NCBI GenBank assembly: GCA_019022495.1
Contig: JAFEKR010000080.1
Span: 1-64,000, forward strand
DNA: 64,000 nucleotides
DNA from: Epichloe hybrida
Taxonomy: Eukaryota; Ascomycota; Sordariomycetes; Hypocreales; Clavicipitaceae
Direction: 5' to 3'
The notes under the pieces were generated by a model. It saw nothing but the letters and a program-made list of their open reading frames with translations. It was not told where the DNA came from and searched no databases. Position numbers and translations under genes: made by a program. Positions 51,840 to 64,000 of the stretch are shown one piece after another (position 1 is the stretch's first letter; each line of letters begins with the position of its first letter).

Positions 51840-54800
51840 CCTGTCTGTGAGGTGCGCTAGTGTACTTATGTTATAAGTGGGGCCTTACAATTACCCCCCC
51901 ACTTATAGCTAGGCTTCTAAACAGCTTTTGCTAGTTATTCTATAGCTATTCGCTAAGTAGCAGCCGCATCAAAATAATAACAAATAACACATAGCGCTTA
52001 ACTATAAATACGCCTATAACTCTCTATTACTTTGCCTTTTTTATCCTTATATAACCATAGTCTGTTCTTTATAAAATATTATAACCTTTAAATACCACTA
52101 CTCTTCCCCTATTAGTTATTACTATCTTACTATTAAAATAATAACTATTTACTTAAAGAAGTGCTCCTATATATACTATTTATATATAGGATACGCTAAG
52201 TTTAAGAAATACTTACCTATTAAGCCTAAGATACCTAAGATTAAGTATCTTTTCCCCTAGGCTTTATTATCTAACCTAGCTAAGGCCTATGCCTCTAAGC
52301 GCTATATCTAGTGTAAGAAAAGAGGTAATACCTATAAGACTATAATTTATCCCCTTATTACTTGCTTTTTTACTCCTTATTACTAACTTTTTATTATAAG
52401 CTATGCTTACTATAAAGGGTGATTTTTCTAATTTATTAATAATTCTATTTTAGGTTTAGTTACTCCTAGACGCTATAGAAGATAAAGAGTCTAATAAGCC
52501 TATCCCTATGTTTTTAGAGGTAACTTACTACTAACTTACTAAGTATTACATTAGCCTTATTATAGGCTTTAACTATACTAATACTACCTATTATATTATA
52601 TTTAGTTTAACTAGTGCTACTAAGGGCTACTAGGTTAGTAATTCTTTGCCTCTTTGCCTAGTCTTCGCTTATATTTTTATATAGGCTATATTTATTATAT
52701 ACTAGTAATATATTATTTCTTAGTAGTAACTTTAGGTTACTATATTTTTTACTACTCTTACCCCTAGTATTATAAGTTCCCTTAGTTTTTTACTACACTT
52801 TTAGTGGGTTTTTACTAACTTTTCTATAGGAAGACTATTATAAGGCTATAGCTATCTAGGAGGCGCGTATAGTTCTTTAGCTTTAGCTAGCTAACCTAGG
52901 CTATATAGCCTAGGTAATAGTAATTCACTGCCTTTTCTATGCTATAGAGAAGGTAATTAATATAAATAAAAATAGCGCGAAATATGCTATCTAGGGTAAC
53001 AAGGTATTAAGCTATAATAGCGCTATAATAAAGAGTTTTCCCCTAGTATTACCTAACCTTTAGGGCCCTTTTCTTTTGTTTTTCTATAGTAATTCCTAGA
53101 CTATTAATTAGAGTATAATAGTAGCTAATAAGGCTAGGCCTTTTCTATAAGAATATTATATCTTTTTACCTATAACTTACTTATATCTTGCCACTTTTCT
53201 TACTAGACTTATTTTAGTAAAATGCCTAAATTATATATTAAGCGCCTTTTATATCCTTTGCTATAACCTATTAGTTATATTTACTTAGCTAACCCTTTTA
53301 TTTTACTAGGTATTTATTGCCTTCTTAGGTTTTCCTATAGTCCTTAACCTCCTTAACTTTATACTTATTATCTTTATTCTCTAAGTCTAGTATTAGCATT
53401 TCCTTATCTCTAGTGTCTTTATAGTAATTCCATAGCTCTAATAGGCTAACATAGAATATATTATATAGCTAACTATATTTTTTAGGTAAAGTAAGTCTAT
53501 ATGCTTATTTTCCTATAGCATTAAGTACTTAAAATAATCTAATAAATCTAGGGGTTAGCTTCTATTTTATATCCTTAAGCTTAATATTCTTTACTAATAG
53601 TAATACTAGGTTACCTCTTTTTAGCATTAATAGCTAGTAATACTAGTTATAGTACTTTACTTAGGTCTTAGTAGCTTTTACCTAGTTTTACTTTAGCTAC
53701 TCTTTAACTTTATATAGCTTTATAATATATATATAGGCTTCTAGCACCTCCCTTTCTTTAGTCTTATCCCTAAGAGCTAGGTAAAACTTAGGTAAATAGC
53801 CTATAAGGGAGTAATTAAGAGAGTAGCCTATAGTCTTATTTACTATATTATTATAGGTAAATTAGGCTATTAGGAGTAGCTTAGGCTATATCTATTAGTT
53901 ATTAGCTATAAAGCATTAAAGGTAATACTTAAGCACTTAGTTTATTCTCTTTATTTGCCTATTAGTTTAGGGGTAAAACGCTATAGAAAGCCTTTACTTT
54001 ATATATAATAAGTAACATAGGTCTAACTAGAATTAGCTTATAAAGACTAATCCCCTATTAGATATAATACCCTCTAGTGCCCTAAACCTTAGTTTAATCT
54101 CCTTATAGAAAAGCTTTACTAGTTTAGCTATATTAATTATTATAGTTATAAGTAAGAAAATAAAGTACTTAGTAAATTAGTCTATAATCACTAGGATTAC
54201 ATTAGTCTCTTATTTACTTACTTAGGTAATTAGTAATCCTATAATAAAATCTATTAAGATTTTTACCTATAGTTACTATAGTATTAGTAAGGATTTAAGG
54301 CTTTTATATAGGCAATGCCTTCTAGTTACTACTTACTAGTAAACCCTATAGCTTATAATATAGTTAAATACTAACTTACTTATACCTAGCTACTAGAAGT
54401 AATGCTTTAATAGCTTAAGAGTATATTTAGTCCTAAAGTAACTTACTAGTAAATTATTATAGTATAGCTATAAAAGCTTCTATTATAAGATAAGCTCCTA
54501 GGGAATAATTACCTAGTCTTAGTATATTAGGAGGCCTCTTATACTATATAACTATAGACTAGCTTTTCCCTTATCTCTTACTAGGGAATTATTAATCTTA
54601 CTATTTTGCCTTTATAAATCTAAATCTTAATCCTATACCTTTTATAGTAATTATACTAATAGTTTATTTAGCCTAGATTAGTAAGGATTTAGTAGCTTAA
54701 TAGTCTCCTATATCTCTTATACTATACTAATATCTTAGATATACACTACCTTCTCCTAGAAATTACCCTTATTTAGCTAATCTTTTACTAGATTTATAGT

Positions 54801-57800
54801 AGCTAACTAGCCTCTTAACTAGGCTACTTTAGCCTCTAAAGCTCTTTTTATAGTAGCTAGGGTATTTTCCTCCCCTAAAGGTATCTTACTAAGCCTCTTT
54901 ACTAAGACTAGGGTATTTTCCTCCCCTAAAGGTATCTTACTATATTTTCTTTAATATATTAAAACTAGGGTATTTTTCTCCCCTAAAGGTATCTTACTAT
55001 ATTTTCTCTTATATATTAGTATCTTTTCTTTTACTAGTTCTTTAGTAACTACTATTTTCTTTTAAAGCTTTAGTAAAAGTAACTTATTTATTAAGGGTTT
55101 ACCTTTATAATTAGACTATCTTAATAGTATATTTACTAGGTTACTTTTCCTAGGTTTATACCTAATTATAAAGTAAAAGAGGCAGAGAAATATACACTAT
55201 TTAGCTTACCTTTTATTTAGCTTTTATTACTTTATAAAAGTCTATAAGTTATAGTAATCTAATAGGACCTTTACTAGGGTTACTATACTTTTAATATAGT
55301 ATTACTAGTGTTTAAATAACTTTACTATAGTAAGTAACTCCTAATTTACTATACTATAATTATATTTAGTATTTATAAACTTTCTTAACTAAAATACTAT
55401 AGAATACTATTAGCCCTTATTATCTTACTAAGATAAGATTCTTACTATTATAAAGACTAAAGTATTTATCTTAATACACACTAGCTAACTTAGATTATAA
55501 TAATAAAGGAGAGATGCCTATTAAAAGGTATCTTTTAGCTAGTTAAACACTAGCTATTCTCTTTCCCTAAATATAAACTTCCTAGTTTAAATACTATTTT
55601 AACTGCCTTTTATTAGTATATATAAGAGTACTATAATCCTAGAGTATTAGTAAATAAACCTTTAGTAAAAGTTATAGAATCCTAGGAAAAACTATATATC
55701 TTTAAAGCTTATAGGCTTTTTCTAGTCTTAGATTATATTTACTTTACATATATTTATTAAAATGCTATTAACTAATAGAATAAACCCTAGGAATTTCACT
55801 AATTCCTAGTAAAATAAACACTTTAAGGGTTTTATATATAACTTTACTAACCTTATATATTCTAAAACTTCCTTAATATATATAGTATACTTCTCTTATA
55901 TTTTTAAGAAAATAAGGATATTATCTAGATACACTATATAAATAGTATTTACTAGCTTATAAAGCGCTTTATAGATATAGCTCTAGAAAGTAACTAGTAT
56001 ATTAGTTAGCCTAAAGGGTATTATAAGGTATTTATAGTATTTATAGTAAGTATAAAACACAGTCTTTTACTTATTACTCTCTTTAATATAAATTTAATAG
56101 TAAGTATCCTTAATATTAATCTTTAAGAAGTAGTAAGCTCCTTAGCACTAGTCTAGGATCTCTAAAATTAGGGGGAAAGCATAGTAATTCTTTTATATTA
56201 CTTTATTAAGTCCTTAATAATTTATATATAGTTAAAGTATTTTATCCTTCTTTAGTATAAATAAAATAGGCATACCTATAGGGCTCTTAAAGGGTTTTAT
56301 CTAGCCTTTTTATAGGTTTTTATTAATATATTTATAAAGCTCCTTTAACTTGCTTTAGGAGAGAGAGTAAATTAGTTTATATAGGGGCGTAGCCCTAGGT
56401 ATTAGGTTAATTATATAATTAGTCTTCTTTCTTAATAGTAAACTACTTACTTTATTTACTATAAATATATCTTTAAACTTATATAGTTCCTTAGGGATAT
56501 CTTTAATAGTTTTATATGCTTTTACTTTCTTATTATCTTTAAGGGTAATAAACTTATTTTCTATAACTCCTATAATAGTATATATAATAGCCTTATTATA
56601 TATTACCTTTATAAACTTATAGGGAGTTATAAGTAAAAAGGCTATTTTCTTCTTCTTAAAATACTACTCTTAAGAGTATAAATAAAGATATATATATTCT
56701 TTAGTAAGTATATATATTCTAATTAAGATAAGGCTTTCCCTTACTCTTAGGTCTTTATCTATAGCTATATATAGTAGCTTAAGGTCCTTTTCTTTCTCTC
56801 TTAAGTCTTTAATAGTAATAAGTACCTTATAGATACTATATTAAGGGACTATAAAGGCCCTTACTACCTAGAGAATAAGTACTATAGCCTTAGCCTAATT
56901 AAGCTTATAGTTTCTTATAAATTTAATGCTAATAATATTAAGCTTAGCGTAGCTATCTAGATTTACTACTATTTTAATGTCTTTATGCTTATAAATAGTA
57001 ACTAGTATATAAAATTAATACCTAATTAGTACCTTAGTATTTAAGGTAAAGGTAAAGGCCTTTACTTTTACCTTAGGAAGTTTCCCTATTTATCTTAGGG
57101 GTCTTTCCTTAGCTTATTATATTTATTTATAAGGTAGTCTAGGGTATTATAGTTATAATATTACCTCTTATCCCTAACTTTACTATTATTTAGGTATATA
57201 GCTAGGCCCTTTTCTTAGTCTTTATTCCTTTAATCTCTATATAGCCTATAACCTTAGGGTAAGTTATTTCTATAATATTAAGGATTCTTATATAATCCCT
57301 TATCTCCTAAATATTTAGGCTTTTACTTACTCTTTAGTATAGCCTCCTAAAATCACTAGGTAAGTTATATAACCTTTTCTTTTATTTTCCTAGTAATAAA
57401 GGTATATAAGTTAATATAGTCCTATAGCTTAGGGAGTAACTTTATAAAGAATATAAGGGCATAGGACTTTTCTAGGGCTTTTTCTAGGTGTATCTCTAGT
57501 AAATCTAGGAAAATACTAAATTTAATAAGGCTCTAGCCCTTATATTACTTTACGTTCTTAAGCTATATAGCTATTTAAGTATTATAGTTTATAAAGTCCC
57601 TAAGTAGCGTAAGCATCTAGGTCTAGAATTTGTCCTAGTTATCCTTAAGATTATCCTAGCTATTAGCCTATTATTTATTAAGGTATTTATCCTATCTTAC
57701 CCTATAGTTAGTATATATATAGTTAAGTGTAAAGAGAATTTTTTCTTAGTAATTATATTAGTATTTCTTCTTTACTCTATTAAAGGCATAGTTTAGGTTA

Positions 57801-58432
57801 TTTATTTATATCTTATACCTCTAGGGGTTTATAGGGTATTAAAGCTTAGTAATATTCTTAACTCTAATCTCTTAGCTATTATTACTTAAGAAAGGGCTAG
57901 CTCTTTACTTACTTTTTCCTTATACTTCTCTTAAGTTACCCCTAATAAGGTTAATAAGCTCTTATTTTTATTCTTATAATCTTTAGAGTTTTTCTAGCTA
58001 AGTAATTTACTTTAGTGTTACTATAGCTTTACTATAAGGGATAAAGGGTCTTATTATAAGCATAGTTTTATTAGTATATAATATATCTTTACCTATAGTA
58101 TTACCTTTATTTACTTAGGTATAACTCTTATCTATTAGGGTTAGGTTATTATCTAATATTACTCTAGTAAATTAGGTAATTCTCCCCCTTATATTACTCT
58201 TAGGTAGCTAGTAAGAGAAGCTTTAAAATTATAAGAATAATAGTAACTAGGTAAGAGATATAGGGGGCTCTAGTATATTAACTAAAGCTTACTAGGTCTA
58301 AGTGTGTTATACGTGTAAGTCACTAGCTTATAGCTAGCGGCTCGCTAGTGTCATGTGGACCTAGCCCTAGGACATAGCCTGCCTGCGGGGTGCACTAGTG
58401 ATTACGGGTGTTGTTGTGAGTGGGGCCTCACA
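51838..58432 (-). mobile_element. Ty3/gypsy LTR retrotransposon, minus strand, RIP-degraded
   Basis: Terminal direct repeats of about 52-55 bp are visible at 51838-51889 and 58378-58432 (TGCCTG... to ...GGGGCCTTACA/GGGGCCTCACA); the real LTRs may be longer. Just inside the left one lies a polypurine tract on the minus strand (AAGTGGGGGGGTAAT), fixing the orientation. On the minus strand reverse transcriptase (about 56300-55800) shows recognisable remnants of the GMPILFVKKKD, DYRGLNK and YLDDILIF regions with stops and D-to-N changes, for example VYLDNILIF. Integrase follows (about 54130-53800) with a SNRG remnant of SDRG and later GQT-like sequence. Gag should lie near 57-58 kb. No frame is intact. 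A plus-strand Cys/Lys-rich frame lies at the 3' end. Confidence 0.82.
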
Positions 58433-58890
58433 ATTATTTATTTTTTATTAAACTTTAACACTAATAATATTATAAGTAATCTTAGTAATCTTAGTAATCT
58501 TAGTAATCTTAGTAATCTTAGTAATCTTAGTAATCTTAGTAATCTTAGTAATCTTAGTAATCTTTAGTAATCTTAGTAATACTAGTAATCTTAGTAATAC
58601 TAGTAATATTAGTAATATTAGTATTATAAGCTATTATAAGCTATTATAAGCTATAATAAGATATAATAAGCTACTTATATTAAGTTTACTAGTAGTTTTT
58701 TTATAGTTTTTTTAAAATAAGTAATAATAATAATTTATAGAAATATAAAATAATTTATAGAAATATAAAATAATTTATAGAAATAGTAAATAATATAATA
58801 AGAAGGTTTTTCTTTAAGTTATATTAGGGAAATAAAGTATTAAGTTAAATAGTATTATTAAAAAAGTATAATATTATATATAACCTTACT
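58433..58890. mobile_element. Fragment of the long-inverted-repeat element
   Basis: Directly repeats about 51085-51495 of the complete copy, including the AGTAATCTT array and the TAAGCTATTATAAGC units. It begins at the gypsy terminus (58432) and is cut at CCTTACTT, where LINE sequence starts. Confidence 0.8.
58475..58630 (+). repeat. Second AGTAATCTT tandem array
   Basis: About ten AGTAATCTT units, one with an inserted T, then diverged units as in the first array. Read in one frame it gives a meaningless (Ser-Asn-Leu)n open frame. Confidence 0.9.
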
Positions 58891-59650
58891 TCCGGACCGC
58901 TAGAGTGGTAGTGATTAGAAAACTAGGCAAGACAACGAAAGAGATAAGGAGAGCTAACGCTTAGAGGCCTATCTCCCTACTAAATATCATGGGAAAAATC
59001 ATGGAAGCGGCAATTACAAAGCGACTCACGGCCTTTGCTAAGGCAAAAGGACTCCTCCTAGAGCTATAGATAAGGAATAGGATAAATAGGTTAATAAAGA
59101 CTATAATTAAGGTCTTAGTAAAGTGCGTAAGAGAGGCCTAGAGTAGGGGTGGAATTGCCTTACTTACCTAGATAAATATCTTATTTGCTTTTAATAAAGT
59201 TAGTTACCTATACCTAATTTACTTACTAATCCTAATAGGAATCCCCTACTAGCTAATAGCTATAATATAAAGCTTCCTAGTAAATAAAATAAGCTAGCTT
59301 AGCTTTAATAAAGGACTCTCTAGACCCTTTAAGATTAAGGCTAGCACCCTATAAGGATCTCCCCTTTTACTAATTCTCTTTCTCCTTTACTTTATAAAAC
59401 TTTACATATACCTTTAAGCTATCCTAGGCATAGTAGTAATTAGATTTACTAATAATATAAATATTATAGTATTTAGCAAAAACATAGCGTAAACCTAGAG
59501 AAGACTTAATGCTACTTAGAAGATCTATAAGGAATAGGTAAAGGAAGTAGGAGTAAAGTTTAACCTAGTAAAAACCAAACTTATACACTTTAGTAGGGCC
59601 TATAGGCCCCTATAGGCTAGGGTCTAGCTGTTAGGAGCGCAGAGGTCAAA
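58891..59650 (+). mobile_element. Tad1-like LINE fragment: reverse-transcriptase part
   Basis: From 58891 the plus strand reads, across RIP-type stops, RT motifs of a fungal non-LTR retrotransposon: SLLNIMGKIMEAAITKRLTA, then TL-stop-GSPLLLILFLLY (usually T-L-Q-G-S-P), the catalytic box as IRFTNNINIIVFSK instead of FxDD, and VKFNLVKTKLIHFSRA. The fragment is 5'-truncated inside the RT domain. It breaks off near 59650; I see no poly(A) end. Confidence 0.75.
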
Positions 59651-62600
59651 GATAGGATGTTTATCGAAGCGGGTCTTTAGAGAACCTTTAGGCTATGCGG
59701 ATAATAAAGAGGCTAGCTAGCTATAAGATAGCCACGTGCTTGTGAAGTAAGGTATTTATTAAAGACTACGCATATTATTAGTGCTAGGTTAGAGATTAAA
59801 ACCTTTATATACTTACCCCTAGCTAGTATTTATCTAGTAGTAACTATAATAATCTTAGCTATTACTTTATTTTTAACCTTTTAGTATAAGCTATAATAAA
59901 TTAATCTCTCTTAACCTTTTTAAGGATATAAACTATTAGCTAGATTATTATATAGCTAACACTCTAAAGATCTATAAGAAACACGCTAGTACTTTATAAT
60001 AATAAAGCTATAGATAATTAGGAAGATAAAAAACCCTTATAATCTAGAACTATAAATAATAGGGTGTAATAAACACTACTTAATTCTAATTTAGGTGGAG
60101 GTATAAATAATATAACTAAAGAAAAAAGGGCATTATAGTAATACTATAAGGTTATATAATCTAAGCTATATTACCTTTAGAGAAGATAAGAGGTCTTATA
60201 AATAAAGGCATAAATTAGAGAGCTTAAGGTAAATCTAGGATTAGCTAGACCTTAAACTAGACCTATAATTACCCCTTAATCTAGACTTATAATTACCCCT
60301 TAAATATTAGCTATAATTTTACCTATAGTTTATAGTAATATAGTAGTAATTATATAGTAAGGTAGTCTTATTAAAATATAGATAAAAATACCTATATATA
60401 AAGGGGAAATATATAAAAGCCTATAGAATTTCTTAGTAAACTTAAATATACTATTTAAATTAGACTACTATACCTTTAAGGATAATATAACTAAGGTAAT
60501 GTATATAGGTAGCTGCCTAGCTAGTAATATAAAGTAATAGTAAATATGTTATATAGCTATAGATAAGCATGTAAATTATTTGTTAATTACCTAGGTAAAT
60601 TTCCTAGAATAGTTAAAAACTAGAATAATAAATATAGGTATAAGACACTTAGAAGTAATAAGGTTATTACTAAATCTTAGGTAAAAGAATAGCTAATTAT
60701 TTTAATTCTTTATATAAGCCTAGGATAAGGTAAAAGCTAAGTTACCTAAAGAAATCCCTATATATCTAAGAATTATAATTTCTCTAAATAGTTTAAATAA
60801 TACTATAAGGAAGTAAATAATTAGTTAAAAGATCCTAATAACCTAAAGCTAACTATAAGGCTAGGGTAAGAAAGTAAAGGTTATAATAGGTTTAGGCTAA
60901 AATAATAAAAAAGGTTAGGACTTTAAAAGAAAGAGGTAATACTTTTATTTTATATTACTTATAAATAAGGTATAGTAATAAAGCAAAGACTAAGGGAGAA
61001 GATTATCCTTAGTATACTATAAATATAGAAAGCCTAGGCACACTATACTTACTTATTAGGCACTAGATTATTTTACTTATAAAAGTACTAAATATATAAC
61101 TAAGAAGCATAAAGAAAGTAATAATAAAGCTATATCTCCTAATATAATACTAGTTTAATTAGTATAAACCTAGGAATACAATCTTACTATAGAATACCCT
61201 ATAGATAATAAAATAAGAATATAGGTATCTCTATAATAAGATAACTAGTAGTTAGCTATATAAGCGCTATTTAATATAAGTATATAGTCTTTAATAATTT
61301 ATTTAAAATTATTATTAAAAACGGATTAGGAGAATATAATCTAATTAGATAGGATATTAGAGAGTATAAGCAAAAAAGTGATTTTATATTAAGAAATTCT
61401 AAAAAAATTAGTTAAGATAAAAGATAGTATAGGATTTATAAAGGTTTACTAAGTTAGTTACTTTATTACTAATATAGGTAAAGGGATAATTCTAGGTATA
61501 GACTAGATTAAAGAGTATTTACCTATAATTATATATTAGGAGTATAAATACTAGAGATATCTAGTAATAATAAAATGTCTTTCCTTTACTTATAATAAGT
61601 AGTAAGTATATAAAGAGAAAAAAATAGTAGTAATTACTTTATTATTAGGAGTAATAAAGATTAGGCTAAGTATTCTAGAAAATAAAAATCAAAAAGGAAA
61701 AGGAAAAAGCTAATTAAAGAATCTAGTAGTAATAGATATATAAATAAATAGTAAAGTAACTATATAAATCCTTAAGTATACTTATTTATAGTAAAAAAGC
61801 AAAGGTATTATAGTTATACTAATTTTAGAAAACATAAGTAGTAAAGAAGCTATATTAAATTAGGATAAGAGCACTAAGTGCCTTATACTAATAATCCTAG
61901 AAGAATATAGGGAGTTTATAGATATTTTTTCTAAAGAGTTAGTAAGTAAGCTTCCTAAACTAGGAGGTTATACTTATATAATTAAATTAGAAGAAGGGAA
62001 AACACTACCTTAGGGGCCTATATATAATTTAGCTAAAAGGAAGCTAGAGATTCTTAGAGAGTACCTTATAAGTATGTAGCTTAAAGAGTAAATTAGAAGA
62101 TTAGTTAGCCTAGCTAGAGCCCTAATTTTATTTATTCTAAAGAAAGGAGGGAAATTAAGGCTTTATATAAATTATAGGGGCCTAAATAAAATTATAATTA
62201 AGAATAAGGCCCCTTTACCTCTTATTACTAAAATTCTTAATTAATTAGTAAGTATAGTTATTTTTATAGTCCTAGATTTAAAAGATATATATTACTAGCT
62301 ACGTATTTGCTTAGGTAATAAGTAGAAAATAGCATTCTATTATTAATATAGCTACTTTAAATATCTAGTAATGCTATTTAGACTAGTTAACACTAGTGAC
62401 TTTTTAGGAGTATATTAATAATACTCTTAAAGGACTTATTAATAAGACCTATATTATCTATCTAGATAATACGCTAATATATAGTAGTAAGATTAAAGAT
62501 TATATAGAGTATATTAAATAAGTTCTATATAGGTTTAGAGAGGTAGGTCTTTTTATTAACCTTAAGAAGTGTTAATTTTTAGTTAAGGAAGTTAAATTTT

Positions 62601-62968
62601 TAGGCTTTAAGATATTAGAGAAAGGTATTATAATAGACTTAGTAAGAGTTAAAGCAATTATAACCTAGCTAATACCACGTAGCGTTTTTAATATTTAGTT
62701 ATTTCTTAGTTTTACTAGATTTTACTGCTATTCTATTAAATAGTATAGTAAAGTTATTATTCTATTAATAGATTGCCTTAGAGGGAATTAACTAGTAATG
62801 TTTAAACTAAAACCCTGTAAGCTAGTAGCGTTTAGAGAGCTTTAATAAAGATTTTAGGAAGCGCTAATTTTAGTGCATTTTAACCCACTTGTATATCTTA
62901 GAGTGAAGATAAATGCATCTAGACATGCAATTAGGGCTATACTTACGATGTTAGTGCTAGGTCACTAG
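59650..62968 (+). mobile_element. Ty3/gypsy element fragment, plus strand, RIP-degraded
   Basis: A CCHC zinc-knuckle remnant (CYKYRKPRHTI-like) lies around 61010-61060, followed downstream by protease-region sequence and a reverse transcriptase at about 61900-62600 with remnants such as LILFILKKGGKLRL, NYRGLNKIIIKNKAPLPLI and VLDLKDIYY, and YLDD reading near to Y-L-D-N. RNase H follows, reading LVHFNPLVYLRVKINASRHA with D-to-N at the metal ligand. The element is cut inside RNase H at 62968 by the long-inverted-repeat element. Start and left LTR are not resolved. Confidence 0.75.
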
Positions 62969-63321
62969 CAGAGTATTGCACTAAAACGTGTAGTGTAGTG
63001 TAGTATTTGTAGTGTAGTGTAGTAACTACACTACAAACTACACTACACTATAAACTACACTAACTATAAGGAAAAAAAAACTACAATACATTACACTATA
63101 AATTTTTTTTCCTAAACTACACTAACTACAAATACTACAAATGTAGTATTAGACTTTTTATTAGTTATTAGTATTATTAAGGCTAAAAGAAGGCTAGTTA
63201 TATAAAAGCTTTTATTCTTATTTATTTTATTAAATTAGTTATAGAATTTATAATATTATATTATTTTAATAATTTTATTATAACTAAGTAAGGTTATATA
63301 TAAAATTATACTTTTTTTAGA
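62969..63321. mobile_element. End fragment of the long-inverted-repeat element, inverted
   Basis: It starts CAGAGTATTGCACTAAAACG and is the inverted complement of about 51465-51839 of the complete copy. It interrupts the RNase H region of the plus-strand gypsy element on its left and gives way to LINE sequence on its right. Confidence 0.8.
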
Positions 63322-64000
63322 GGCTCGGACTAGTGACGCCCCGAGGGGAACTAACTAGATAACACAAGGATAATAGGGATAGTACTATAGACCTAGCGTG
63401 GGTAACCCTAGATATCTAAGTCTACTATAAAGAAGTAAAAGACCTCACTAAATCTAACTATATCCTATAGCTAATTAGCATCTTCACTAGCCTATAAGAT
63501 AATATCCTATAAGCCCTTAGACACATATAGAATATAATAGATAAACTATACGTAAAGGCAAAGGTAGTAGTATGCTTTTAACCTAAAAACGCCCTAGATT
63601 TATAAGATAAAGAAGGGATAGACATATATACTACCTAGCTTATTATAAACCTTTAATAAATAGCGGATAAGGTAGCCCTATAGAAGCCCTAGGGGCTCCC
63701 TAGCCTAGAGGTATAGTAGTTAAGGATAGGTAAAGAGGTAGTTACTAAAGCTAGATAAGTAAAGAGATAATAAAGATAATAGAGAATAGAAGTAAACTAG
63801 TAAGCTTATACTAAGGTAAATAAGGACTAAGAATAAGTTATTAAAACTAAGAGAAGAAATATATAAAGAGATACCTTATAAAAGGCTAATATATAGAGAA
63901 AGAATAAGGGAGTGTAAAGACTAGAGAGATAAGCCTAGCTTTAAAGCTAGGCCCCCCTAGAACTACCTAGGCTACTAGAGCTAAAAAAGACTAAAAATAA
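63322..64000 (+). mobile_element. Tad1-like LINE fragment: endonuclease part, runs off the window
   Basis: The plus strand reads, with RIP-type stops, the C-terminal part of an APE-type endonuclease domain: a STIDLAWVTLDI remnant followed by EVKDLTKSNYILQLI, where family members have a G-S-D-H motif. The rest towards 64000 is decayed linker sequence that should lead to a reverse transcriptase beyond the window. Several segments here are less decayed than in the gypsy elements. Confidence 0.65.

Noticed and set aside
58355..58567. 70-codon frame with a (Ser-Asn-Leu)n tail
   Set aside because: Produced by the AGTAATCTT tandem array next to a gypsy terminal repeat; not a gene.

Overview
The window is nuclear DNA of a filamentous ascomycete, most likely a sordariomycete and perhaps of the order Hypocreales. 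The evidence is short (about 50-100 nt) GT-AG introns with CTAAC/CTGAC-type branch sites, pyrimidine-rich leaders, long Ser/Pro-rich orphan-type proteins, fungal housekeeping genes (TFIIH subunit Tfb2, TANGO2/NRDE protein, peroxisomal-type thiolase, DUF8035-type protein) and a large AT-rich block whose transposon remains carry the C-to-T / G-to-A decay expected of repeat-induced point mutation (RIP). The genus cannot be fixed from sequence alone.

Layout. Positions 1-5226 hold no convincing gene; the last ~1.2 kb looks like promoter and leader of a 1025-aa disordered protein (5227-8304, +). A 34-aa cysteine-rich microprotein gene lies at 9958-10062 (-) with a TATA box and a CCAAT pair upstream. 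At 11.6-13.8 kb a broken aminoglycoside-phosphotransferase-like gene (+) faces, tail to tail, a very GC-rich thiolase gene (-). From 14.5 to 21.5 kb three minus-strand genes follow: a coiled-coil protein, a two-TM membrane protein and a large LRR protein with one intron. From 24.1 to 37.3 kb come a DUF8035-type Arg/Ser-rich protein (+, 2 introns), a spliced 88-aa membrane protein (-), a hotdog thioesterase (-, at least 4 introns) divergent from TFB2 (+, 2 introns), a 441-aa orphan (-), a TANGO2/NRDE protein (-) and a METTL21-like methyltransferase (-). A possible 61-aa membrane protein sits at 37.6 kb and a frameshifted orphan at 41.3-42.2 kb. Then 42.2-47.7 kb is a gene desert of ordinary base composition.

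At about 47.77 kb the sequence changes abruptly to very AT-rich, stop-riddled repeats that run to the window end. I resolve two Tc1/mariner-like MITEs nested in a duplicated repeat, whose second copy gives the empty target site; a degenerate GTCA/AATC minisatellite; a long-inverted-repeat element and two fragments of it; a minus-strand Ty3/gypsy element with short terminal direct repeats; a truncated plus-strand Ty3/gypsy element; and two pieces of a Tad1-like LINE. None can code now.

The genes do not form an evident pathway cluster; they are ordinary fungal chromosome neighbours. The items most worth a second look are the 34-aa microprotein, an 18-fold recurring intergenic 9-mer (TACGGAGTA/TACTCCGTA), the nested MITE insertion with its empty site, and an opposite-strand Cys/Lys-rich reading frame inside the minus-strand gypsy element.
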